Assembly: GCA_026393985.1 (NCBI GenBank)
Contig: JAPKZB010000001.1
Location: 1-64,000, forward strand
Reading direction: 5' to 3'
From: Acidobacteriota bacterium
GTDB taxonomy: Bacteria; Acidobacteriota; Terriglobia; Bryobacterales; Bryobacteraceae
Length of the DNA stretch: 64,000 nt
Shown: positions 34,179 through 43,561 of the stretch, one piece after another
Position numbering within the stretch: the stretch's first letter is position 1
Layout of the letters: every line of letters begins with the position of its first letter
Notes under the pieces: generated by a model
The model's input: only the letters and a program-made list of their open reading frames with translations
Databases searched by the model: none
What the model was told of the DNA's origin: nothing
Made by a program: the position numbers and the translations under genes

Positions 34179-36655
34179 TCGGAAATTTTCAATCCTGCGT
34201 ATTTGGCAACGAGCTTCTTCAAGCCGTGGCCGGCAAAACTTACTGTCAGTTTAGCATCATCTCCGTCCCCTTCCTGCCGGAGTACGTTGCCGCGGCCATA
34301 TTTCGGGTGATTGACCACCGCTCCGACGTAGTTTCCCGGCTTCCGCGCCGCCTGCCGGGGCGGGGCCGGGGTGAAGGGCACCTTGCTTGGCGCAATCATC
34401 GGCCGGCCGCTGGTCACCGCCGGGGCCGGACGCGGGGCCGGCGGTGCGGTAGCCGTCTCGGCCTCCAACTCGGCAAACCAGGGCGGCCGGTTGTCGTCGG
34501 TCGGCGATGGGGAGGAGGCCGGCGTCGGGGGCGCCGGCGCCGCGGCCTTGGCCGCAATATTCGGCGGCACTTTCACCCCCCGCTCTTCAAAATACCGGGC
34601 GATGTTGTCCACCGAGTTATAGGTCTTGCCCGTGAACAGGTTCTTTTTGACCGACTCCCGCACCTCGCCCCGCTCGGCAAACAGCTCCACCTCGGTCTCA
34701 CCCGTCGCGCCGCCGCCGGCGCCCGCCCGCGCCACCAACGCCTTCGGCACCTCGGCCAGAAAACGCGAAGGCATGGTCGGCTCGGCCGGCCCCCCGCCAA
34801 ACTTCCTTCGGAAACGCGCCCAGGAAAGCGTCAGCCGCTGTTCGGCCCGCGTCATGCCCACGTAGCAGAGCCGCCGCTCCTCTTCCATGCCCGTGTCATC
34901 GTTCAAGCTGCGCGAGTGCGGAAACAGCCCGTCCTCCATCCCGGCCAGAAACACGACCGGAAACTCCAGACCCTTGGCGTTGTGGATCGTCAGCAGGGAA
35001 ATCCGCGCCGTCTCGTCGAGATTATCGGAATCGGCCACCAGCGCCGTGTGATCGAGAAAATCGGTAATCGAATCGCCCCGTTCGGTCGCCTCGGCCGCCG
35101 CGTTCAGCAGTTCGGCGATGTTTTCAAGCCGTCCCTCGGCCTCGGGCGCCGTATCGGTTTCGAGCATCCGCTTGTAGCCGGACTCTTCAAAAACCGTCCG
35201 CAAAACCAGCCCGATGTTGTTGGTCGCCACCGCCTGCTGGCAGACCTGGATCAGCTCCCGAAACGCCTTCAACGCACTCTCGGCCCGCGCCCCCAGGCTA
35301 TGCTTCTGCAGCATGTCCCCAATGGCTTCCCACATCGAAATCCGAAACTGCGCCGCATGCTGCTCAATCTGCTCAAGCGTCGTCTTGCCAATGCCCCGCG
35401 CCGGGATGTTGATGCAGCGCACAAGGCCGATGGAATCGTCCAGATTCATCAGCAGCCGCAGATACGCCAGCAGGTCCTTGATCTCGGCGCGCTGATAGAA
35501 ACTGAACCCCCCGACGACGATATACGGGCGCCCATACCGCCGCAGCGCCTCTTCAATCTGACGCGACTGCGAGTTCGTCCGGTAAAGCACTGCGACCCGC
35601 GAATCCGGCTGCCGGCTCAAATGCCGGTCAATCTCGCTCGCGATATAGAGCGCCTCGTTCTCCCCGTCGAGAGCCTCATACACGGTGATCCGGTCGCCCG
35701 CCCCGGCCGCCGTCCACAGCGTCTTGCCCTTCCGCTGCTGATTATGCGCTACCACCGCCCCCGCGGCGTCCAGGATGTTCTTCGTCGACCGGTAGTTCTG
35801 CTCGAGCCGTATGATCTGCGCCCCGGGGTAGTCCTGTTCAAAATCGAGAATGTTGCGGATATCGGCCCCGCGCCAGCTATAGATCGACTGATCCTCGTCG
35901 CCCACCACGCACACATTCCGCCGCACCTGCGACAGCAGCCGCATCAGGTCGTACTGCGAACGGTTGGTGTCCTGGTATTCATCAATCATCAGGTACTCAA
36001 TCCAGTCGTTGTACTTCCGCAGCGTCTCAGTGTCGTAGGTCAGCAGCCGCACCGATTCGAGCAGCAGATCATCGAAATCGAGCGCATTGGCCTGCCGCAG
36101 CTTGGCTTCGTACTGCTCATAAACAACCGCCAGCCGCGACATCTTCGGATCCTGCGTGCGCTTGTAAAAATCGGCCGGCGTCTCATGCTGCGACTTGGCC
36201 CGCGAAATCGCGCTCAACGCCGCCCGGTACTGCATGAACTTCTCATCCAGCCCCAGATTCTTGAAGATCCCTTTAATCAGTGCCGTCTGGTCGTCGTCGT
36301 CATAAATCAAATACTGCGTCGTAAAATTCGGCCGCAGCTCCGCCAGCCTGGCGCCGTCCTGCCGCAGCAGCCGCACGCAAAACCCATGAAAGGTCGACAC
36401 CCGCGGCAGGCGCCCGGGATACGATTCCTGCAGCACCTTCGCCACGCGGTCGCGCATTTCGCCCGCCGCCTTATTGGTGAACGTCACCGCCATCACCGCC
36501 TGCGGATGCGTGCCCAAATTCTTGATCAGGTGGCCCATCCGGTGCGTGATCACCCGGGTCTTGCCCGAGCCCGCGCCCGCGAGAATAAGGAGCGGCCCGG
36601 AGGTGGCGGCGACCGCCTGCTGCTGCTGAGGGTTGAGACCGGAAAGGAAATCCAT
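34175..36655 (-). CDS. pcrA: ATP-dependent DNA helicase UvrD/PcrA
   Basis: The 826-aa SF1A helicase unwinds DNA 3' to 5' in repair and replication-fork maintenance. Motifs seen are: Q motif LNPQQQQAV, Walker A AGAGSGKT (26-33), motif Ia TFTNKAAGEM, motif II DEYQDTN, motif III VVGDEDQSIYSWRGA, motif IV LEQNYRS and motif V/VI (TIHNAKGLEFPVVF, CYVGMTRAEQRLTLSWA). The C-terminal ~150 residues are Pro/Ala-rich, then form a Tudor-like end (VVNHPKYGRGNVL), as in PcrA. It is divergent from the 53-aa ORF, with a 19-bp palindrome in between. Confidence 0.95.
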   Translation of the reverse strand: MDFLSGLNPQQQQAVAATSGPLLILAGAGSGKTRVITHRMGHLIKNLGTHPQAVMAVTFTNKAAGEMRDRVAKVLQESYPGRLPRVSTFHGFCVRLLRQDGARLAELRPNFTTQYLIYDDDDQTALIKGIFKNLGLDEKFMQYRAALSAISRAKSQHETPADFYKRTQDPKMSRLAVVYEQYEAKLRQANALDFDDLLLESVRLLTYDTETLRKYNDWIEYLMIDEYQDTNRSQYDLMRLLSQVRRNVCVVGDEDQSIYSWRGADIRNILDFEQDYPGAQIIRLEQNYRSTKNILDAAGAVVAHNQQRKGKTLWTAAGAGDRITVYEALDGENEALYIASEIDRHLSRQPDSRVAVLYRTNSQSRQIEEALRRYGRPYIVVGGFSFYQRAEIKDLLAYLRLLMNLDDSIGLVRCINIPARGIGKTTLEQIEQHAAQFRISMWEAIGDMLQKHSLGARAESALKAFRELIQVCQQAVATNNIGLVLRTVFEESGYKRMLETDTAPEAEGRLENIAELLNAAAEATERGDSITDFLDHTALVADSDNLDETARISLLTIHNAKGLEFPVVFLAGMEDGLFPHSRSLNDDTGMEEERRLCYVGMTRAEQRLTLSWARFRRKFGGGPAEPTMPSRFLAEVPKALVARAGAGGGATGETEVELFAERGEVRESVKKNLFTGKTYNSVDNIARYFEERGVKVPPNIAAKAAAPAPPTPASSPSPTDDNRPPWFAELEAETATAPPAPRPAPAVTSGRPMIAPSKVPFTPAPPRQAARKPGNYVGAVVNHPKYGRGNVLRQEGDGDDAKLTVSFAGHGLKKLVAKYAGLKISE

Positions 36656-36723
36656 GCAAAGGAGAGAGACGCTTTGAGCGTAGCACGCGGGTCCGGGTGC
36701 GGAGGCCTAGTACTTTAGGGCGA

Positions 36724-36755
36724 TTGACTTATTACTACTAGTACTGTACTAGTAT
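36724..36755 (+). promoter_or_regulatory. Promoter overlapped by a 19-bp palindromic operator
   Basis: TTGACT (36724-36729) and TACTAG (36747-36752) are 17 bp apart. The perfect palindrome TACTAGTACTGTACTAGTA (36736-36754) covers the spacer and -10 region, so a bound dimeric repressor would block RNA polymerase. The TACTA...TAGTA half-sites recall BlaI/MecI-type operators; that link is an inference. The transcript would begin at or next to the ATG at 36760. Confidence 0.6.
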
Positions 36756-36759
36756 TCCT

Positions 36760-36921
36760 ATGGAAGAGCAAGCCTTCTTAACCCCGGAAGCCCTCCGGGC
36801 CGGCCACGAGGATCTTCTGGCCGACCTGCGCGAACAGCGGGCTGAGATGGACCTGGTGATCGCGGTGCTCGAACGTTTGGCATCCGTCCGGACGCGCCCC
36901 GTGCGCGATATCATCATCTAG
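36760..36921 (+). CDS. 53-aa hypothetical protein
   Basis: The short frame encodes MEEQAFLTPEALRAGHEDLL, a predicted acidic-to-amphipathic helix, and ends PVRDIII. Codon use matches the neighbours (C/G-ending), and the promoter/palindrome ends 5 bp before the ATG, consistent with a leaderless message. It precedes the sigma-factor operon by about 70 bp. No family recognised. Leaderless start and short length leave room for doubt. Confidence 0.5.
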   Translation: MEEQAFLTPEALRAGHEDLLADLREQRAEMDLVIAVLERLASVRTRPVRDIII

Positions 36922-36992
36922 CACCAAACCGATCCAGCAAATCGTGTAACCTACGGGGGTGCGTGGTCGCCTTTCCCTCTGGAGAGTTCGAG

Positions 36993-37646
36993 TTGGCCAG
37001 TCTCGGTGTCATTACAGGTCGCGCACACGAGTTGGGTATGGCTGAAGGCCAGCTTCCCACTCGCGCCAAGCCCTCGATGCTCGTTGATTTCTCGCTGATT
37101 GAGAAAGCGCGGGAGGGCGACGATGGCGCCTTCAACCAGGTGGTGCAGGCTTACCGCCGTCGGATCCTGGGCACGATCTCGCGTCTCATCAGCCGTCGCG
37201 AGGATGTCGAAGATGTGGGCCAGGAGGTCTTTCTCCGGCTCTATTACTCGCTCGATCAGTTACGGGAACCGGAGATGTTCGAACCCTGGCTCTACCGGTT
37301 GACCGTGAATGCCGCCTACGACTACCTGCGGCGGCAGAAGCGGCGTCCCGAGGCGCGCATGGCCGATCTAAGCGAGCAGCAGGTGGTCGTCGCCGACGCC
37401 AGCGCCGGAACCCTGGCGCAGACCGAAGCGAACCGGAAGGGAAAGGTGCGCGAGTTCGTTGAAGCGCTGCTTGGCGGCGTAAGCGAAGAAGACCGCATCC
37501 TTTTGACGCTCAAAGAGGTGGAAGGACTGTCGCTCAAGCAGTTGGAAGCGATCTACAAGGTCAACGAAAACGCCCTGAAGGTACGCCTGTTCCGCGCCCG
37601 CCAGCGTGTATTAAAAGCCTTTGAAAGAAGCGAGTTAAGCTATTAG
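36993..37646 (+). CDS. ECF-type RNA polymerase sigma factor
   Basis: The protein has sigma region 2 (DGAFNQVVQAYRRRILGTIS, EDVEDVGQEVFLRLYYSLDQ, PWLYRLTVNAAYDYLRRQKR) and region 4 (LTLKEVEGLSLKQLEAIY, NENALKVRLFRARQRVLKAF). It lacks regions 1 and 3, as ECF factors do. I prefer the TTG at 36993 because GGAGAG lies 6 nt upstream; GTG 36963, ATG 37038 and ATG 37077 are alternatives. The next gene follows after a 9-bp gap with AGGTGA overlapping the stop, suggesting translational coupling to a putative anti-sigma factor. Confidence 0.9.
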   Translation: MASLGVITGRAHELGMAEGQLPTRAKPSMLVDFSLIEKAREGDDGAFNQVVQAYRRRILGTISRLISRREDVEDVGQEVFLRLYYSLDQLREPEMFEPWLYRLTVNAAYDYLRRQKRRPEARMADLSEQQVVVADASAGTLAQTEANRKGKVREFVEALLGGVSEEDRILLTLKEVEGLSLKQLEAIYKVNENALKVRLFRARQRVLKAFERSELSY

Positions 37647-37655
37647 GTGACCGAT

Positions 37656-38006
37656 ATGCCGTCTATGCAGCCCCATCATGATCGCCAAGACCAGTTGAAC
37701 GAACTGTTTGCGGCCTATCGCCAGGAGATGACCGACTTGGACGGCGGCCCCGATTTCCTGCCCGGCCTGTGGGGCAAAATCGAGAGCCGAAGGGTCCAGA
37801 CCTCTGTCTGGTTGGCTTGGACGCGCGCCATTCTGTCCGGCGCCTGCGTGGCCGTCGTTCTGTTGGTCAGCGTCGGCCTCTGGGCGCCGCTCGAACGATC
37901 CACCTACTATGACGCCTCGTATGTCGAAGCGCTCGACGCCAGCGAGGACGTGGTCGTAATGGCCGCCCTCCATCCGGCCTCTCCCGTTGAGCCCCCTACC
38001 GAGTAA
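37656..38006 (+). CDS. Small single-pass membrane protein, putative anti-sigma factor
   Basis: The 116-aa protein has a cytoplasmic-looking N-terminal helix region (QLNELFAAYRQEMTDLDGGP), one transmembrane helix at about 60-80 (AILSGACVAVVLLVSVGLW) and a short acidic tail. The layout and its position directly after an ECF sigma gene fit a membrane anti-sigma factor, but no zinc-binding HxxxCxxC motif is present. AGGTGA across the sigma stop gives the best start at ATG 37656; GTG 37647 is possible. Confidence 0.65.
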   Translation: MPSMQPHHDRQDQLNELFAAYRQEMTDLDGGPDFLPGLWGKIESRRVQTSVWLAWTRAILSGACVAVVLLVSVGLWAPLERSTYYDASYVEALDASEDVVVMAALHPASPVEPPTE

Positions 38007-38009
38007 TCC

Positions 38010-38420
38010 ATGCCCAGAAGTGATCGTCGTATCGGTTTATACTTGACCCTCGTGTTTCTGAGCGGCGTTGCCGTCGGAGCGGGCGGTCTCCAGCTGGTCC
38101 GCGGATCGGCCGTCAGCGCCAGCGGCCCGGCCCGCAAGAGCCCTGAGGAGTACCGGCGGGAGTACCTCCGGGAGATGAATCAGCGCCTGCACCTCGACGA
38201 ACAACAGACCACCGGCCTCCGTGTCATCCTTGAAAAGACCCACGAAGAGTACAAGCGCTTCCGCGAGCAGACCAAGCCCGAAATGCAGCGGATTCAGCAG
38301 GAACAGGTTACGGCCGTCAACGCCTTGCTGCGGGACGATCAAAAGCTAGAATACGAGAAGATGCGCTCCGAACGAGAAGCCAGGCGTAAGGCCCGGGGCG
38401 AACGCGGCGACGGCTTCTGA
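38010..38420 (+). CDS. Periplasmic CpxP/Spy-like (metal-resistance type) protein
   Basis: The 136-aa protein has an N-terminal signal anchor (IGLYLTLVFLSGVAVGAGGL) and a charged helical domain (EYRREYLREMNQRLHLDEQQ, then LEKTHEEYKRFREQ, KPEMQRIQQEQ and LRDDQKLEYEKM). This pattern, including the paired helices and the LxxDQ spacing, resembles the Spy/CpxP/ZraP fold that senses envelope stress or metals. It begins 3 bp after the putative anti-sigma gene, completing a three-gene stress-response operon with the ECF factor. Confidence 0.72.
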   Translation: MPRSDRRIGLYLTLVFLSGVAVGAGGLQLVRGSAVSASGPARKSPEEYRREYLREMNQRLHLDEQQTTGLRVILEKTHEEYKRFREQTKPEMQRIQQEQVTAVNALLRDDQKLEYEKMRSEREARRKARGERGDGF

Positions 38421-38465
38421 TCAACCAGACTCTCAAGCCAGCACAAAAGAACTCGAACAAAGAGA

Positions 38466-38500
38466 GGGCCGATCCTGTGATCGGCCCTTCCGCTTCTTGA
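38466..38500. terminator. Bidirectional intrinsic terminator
   Basis: A perfect 9-bp stem (GGGCCGATC and its complement) with a CTGT loop sits between the convergent sigma operon and rpmE. T-rich sequence follows on both strands (TTCCGCTTCTT on plus, TCTCTTTGTTC on minus). Confidence 0.82.
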
Positions 38501-38513
38501 GATTCCGGTGCCG

Positions 38514-38762
38514 CTAGGCCGTAGCGGCGGGAGCAACCTCGCGGGCCCTTTTGAGGTCGGCCGACTTCTGCATCCGCTTGTTGAACCGCTCTACCCGCCC
38601 TTCGGTGTCAATCAACTTCTGGCGACCCGTAAAGAACGGATGGCAGGAGGCACAGATTTCCACACGAAGATCCGTCTTATTCGTGGACCGGGTCTGGAAC
38701 GTGCTGCCACACGCGCAGATCACTTTCAAAAGGTTGTAGGCGGGGTGAATTCCAGCTTTCAT
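38514..38762 (-). CDS. rpmE: Ribosomal protein bL31 (type A, zinc-binding)
   Basis: The 82-aa protein starts [20 protein letters not shown] and has [13 protein letters not shown], giving the Cys set of zinc-containing L31. The C-terminus is the usual basic [15 protein letters not shown]. The start at 38762 is fixed by the conserved MKxxIHP; the frame runs open to 38813. An extended -10 (TG-C-TATTCT, 38780-38772) would produce a near-leaderless message. A longer transcript from the promoter at 39068 would pass the upstream hairpin first. Confidence 0.95.
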   Translation of the reverse strand: MKAGIHPAYNLLKVICACGSTFQTRSTNKTDLRVEICASCHPFFTGRQKLIDTEGRVERFNKRMQKSADLKRAREVAPAATA

Positions 38763-38810
38763 GACCTTCTTAGAATAGCACATCCGCGCACGTCCGGCGC
38801 GCGGGTTACG

Positions 38811-38850
38811 CAAAAACCAAAAACCCCTGCCGGGACGAACCGGTCAGGGG
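38811..38850 (-). terminator. Intrinsic terminator of the candidate RNA
   Basis: On the minus strand an imperfect 10-11 bp stem (CCCCTGACCGG against CCGGCAGGGG, 38850-38824) is followed by GGTTTTTGGTTTTT-like T-tracts. It lies upstream of rpmE, so it must end the RNA described above or attenuate rpmE. Confidence 0.8.
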
Positions 38851-39033
38851 CTTTCAGCTTTCTAAGAGTGGGCTTCGTGCAGGGAGGGGTCGGGGTACCG
38901 CTTACGACTCCCTCGCCACTGATCGAGGCCTGAGCAAATCAGAGGAGCCGCTACTAGGAGCCAGCACCCTCCCTGCGCCCAGAATTACTGCCTTCTATAA
39001 CCATGAAACTGGACCACCTCCTTTTTCAGTGAT
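38811..39033 (-). ncRNA. Candidate structured RNA with an anti-anti-SD sequence (or rpmE leader)
   Basis: A transcript starting near 39033 would be about 220 nt. Near its 5' end it carries AAAGGAGGTGGTCCAG (39025-39010), able to pair over 16 nt with the 16S rRNA 3' tail (one G-U pair). A 10-nt arm (38976-38967) pairs perfectly with 38888-38879 and encloses a CCTCG/CGAGG hairpin. An intrinsic terminator closes it. A 16-codon frame (ATG at 39004, tandem stops at 38954-38951) sits 12 nt after GGAGG, so it may instead be a leader peptide mRNA. It ends 49 nt before rpmE on the same strand, so attenuation of rpmE is an alternative. No known RNA family was recognised. Confidence 0.65.
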
Positions 39034-39039
39034 GACCAC

Positions 39040-39068
39040 AGAATAGCCGCACCGCCCCTCCCTGTCAA
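39040..39068 (-). promoter_or_regulatory. Consensus sigma70 promoter of the candidate RNA
   Basis: On the minus strand TTGACA (39068-39063) and TATTCT (39045-39040) are separated by exactly 17 bp, one of the best promoter matches in the window. No protein gene of normal size follows before the terminator. Confidence 0.8.
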
Positions 39069-39294
39069 GAAGATTTTGCCACCGAACCCCCACCCTTGGT
39101 GGTCCCCTCCCGACAAAGCACTATCGGTACGCAGAACGTCTCACACAGGGCCTCCCCTGAATCGAGGCCCCGTGCAAACGTTGGGAGGCAATCGCCGCCA
39201 AAGCATGTAGTCCCTGAGATGCAACGCGGCTGTCACACGGAGACTTCTTTTTTCTGCGCCGAACCCGCTCCTCCGTTCCGGCCCCGTCCCTGTC

Positions 39295-39379
39295 AAGCCT
39301 TCGGACAAGCTAAGCCTTCGGACAAGCCAAGCCGTCGGACAAGTCAAGCCTTCGGACAAGCCAAGCCGTCGGACAAGGT
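39295..39379 (+). repeat. Five tandem 17-bp repeats upstream of the MFS gene
   Basis: Five units of AAGCCTTCGGACAAGCC (two with G for T at the sixth position, last bases varying) start at 39295, 39312, 39329, 39346 and 39363. The last unit runs into TACACT (39379-39384), a good -10 box placed 7 nt before the ATG, so the array occupies the promoter's upstream side. Copy-number change could alter expression (inference). Confidence 0.9.
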
Positions 39380-39391
39380 ACACTGTTCAAA

Positions 39392-40780
39392 ATGGCAAAG
39401 CGCAAAGCTCGCAAGGCGAAACGGGAAATCGCCTCGCCGCCCGCCCCGGCGGCGGTGCCCCTTGCCGCTCGCGTCGCCGAACCCATCGCCGAACCCATCG
39501 CCGAACCCTTCGGCGAGCCCCCCGCCGAGCCCCCCGCCGCCACCCCGGCCTGGGAGCCGCCGGTCGAACCCGTTGCCGCGCCCGTCGTCACGCCAGCCCC
39601 GCCCGGCCCCGCCCTGCACGCCGCCTCCGGTCGCCGCGCCCTCGGCGGTTTTTTCCTCTCCGGCCTGCTCTTCTCCCTCCTCGGAGCGTTTTTGCTCTCC
39701 TGGGGATACCACCTCCACTCGGATTACCTCACCGTCGGCTTCTACTTTCTGTTCCTCAACTTCGGCGTCTACGCCGCCTTCCACTTCACTCCCTGGCTCC
39801 TCAACCGCCACGGCATCCGCTTCGTCCTAGCTCTTGGCAGCGCCATCGCCGCCGCCGCCCTCGTCTATCTGGCCAGCGTCTCCGGCCCCGTCCCCCCGTC
39901 GCTCCGCATGGCCGGCCTGTTCGCCGTCGGTCTCAGCGCCGCCATGGTGAACACCGCCATCTTCCACGCCATCACCCCGCTGTACCAGCACGACCCGGCC
40001 TCCACCGTAAACCTCGCCGGTATCTTCTTCGGCCTCGGCTCCCTGGCCACCTCCGTCCTCGTCGCCGGGACCTTCAATACCTATTCCTCGGAAGCCATCC
40101 TCCTGATCATCGGCTGCATCCCGCTGTTCTACCTCCTGGCCTGGCTCCGCGCCGCCAAAGCCCCTCCCGCACCCCTCGCCAGTGAATTCCCCAGCCTCCG
40201 CGTCGCCATTCGCGATTTCCGCTCCCCCGGCGCCATTCTGTTCGGCCTCCTGCTCTTCTTCCAATTCGGCAACGAATGGGCCATCGCCGGCTGGCTGCCT
40301 CTGTTCGTCGTCCAACGCCTCGGCGCCAGTCCCGCTACCGGCCTCGGTCTGCTCGCCCTCTACTTCGCCGCCCTCCTCGTCGGCCGCGTCGCCGCCCAAG
40401 CGCTCCTCGACCGCATCAAACACTCCCGTCTGCTGCTGTTCAGCGCACTCGGTGCCTTCCTGGGCTGCCTGCTGCTGTCCCTCACGGCTACCGTCCAAGG
40501 CGCCTTCGTCGCCATCCTGCTCACCGGCGCCGGCTTTGCCGCCATCTACCCGCTCACCGCCGAAAGCATCGAGCATCGTTTCCGCCTCTATCACCCCGGT
40601 TTCTACAACGGCATCTTCTCGCTCGGCCTCACCGGGGCCCTCCTCGCCCCCGCCCTGCTCGGCCTTGCCGCTCACTTCTGGGGCATCGGCACCATCATGT
40701 GGTTGCCGCTATTCGGATCCCTCGCCGTCTCCGCCCTCGTGCTCGCCATCTGGCTCGAAGCCCGCCTCAGCCGCGGCTAA
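39392..40780 (+). CDS. Major facilitator superfamily transporter with Pro/Glu-rich N-terminal extension
   Basis: The 462-aa inner-membrane protein has about 12 helices after an unusual ~80-residue cytoplasmic lead, which is basic at first and then rich in Ala-Glu-Pro repeats (VAEPIAEPIAEPFGEPPAEP). Motifs such as NFGVYAAFHFTPWLLNRHG and the central loop fit sugar-type MFS proteins of the FucP-like group; the substrate is unknown. No Shine-Dalgarno precedes the ATG. A -10 box 7 nt upstream suggests a leaderless message. The 17-bp repeat array abuts the promoter. Confidence 0.82.
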   Translation: MAKRKARKAKREIASPPAPAAVPLAARVAEPIAEPIAEPFGEPPAEPPAATPAWEPPVEPVAAPVVTPAPPGPALHAASGRRALGGFFLSGLLFSLLGAFLLSWGYHLHSDYLTVGFYFLFLNFGVYAAFHFTPWLLNRHGIRFVLALGSAIAAAALVYLASVSGPVPPSLRMAGLFAVGLSAAMVNTAIFHAITPLYQHDPASTVNLAGIFFGLGSLATSVLVAGTFNTYSSEAILLIIGCIPLFYLLAWLRAAKAPPAPLASEFPSLRVAIRDFRSPGAILFGLLLFFQFGNEWAIAGWLPLFVVQRLGASPATGLGLLALYFAALLVGRVAAQALLDRIKHSRLLLFSALGAFLGCLLLSLTATVQGAFVAILLTGAGFAAIYPLTAESIEHRFRLYHPGFYNGIFSLGLTGALLAPALLGLAAHFWGIGTIMWLPLFGSLAVSALVLAIWLEARLSRG

Positions 40781-40921
40781 CCACGCACCAGAGCACCTAC
40801 CCGGCCGCCGCCCCGGGCCTCGTCACCTCGCCACCAGCGAGGCGCTTCGCCATGCAAAAAAGGCTTGCGTTTTGTCATTAGCGTGATACGCTGTAATTAC
40901 CTGATAGAGAAAGGCTCAGAT

Positions 40922-43531
<2,610 letters not shown>

Positions 43532-43561
43532 GACGCATCTATGTTGATAGGAGTGCACTAA

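Noticed and set aside
38954-39004. 16-codon ORF in the candidate RNA as a firm gene
   Set aside because: The spacing of 12 nt from GGAGG to ATG is long and conservation cannot be tested here; kept only as an alternative reading of the RNA.
39295-39379. CRISPR-like direct repeats
   Set aside because: Units of 17 bp abut each other without spacers; it is a simple tandem repeat.
39827-40675. Minus-strand frame opposite the MFS gene
   Set aside because: Gly/Glu-rich antisense translation; the plus-strand transmembrane pattern is clear.
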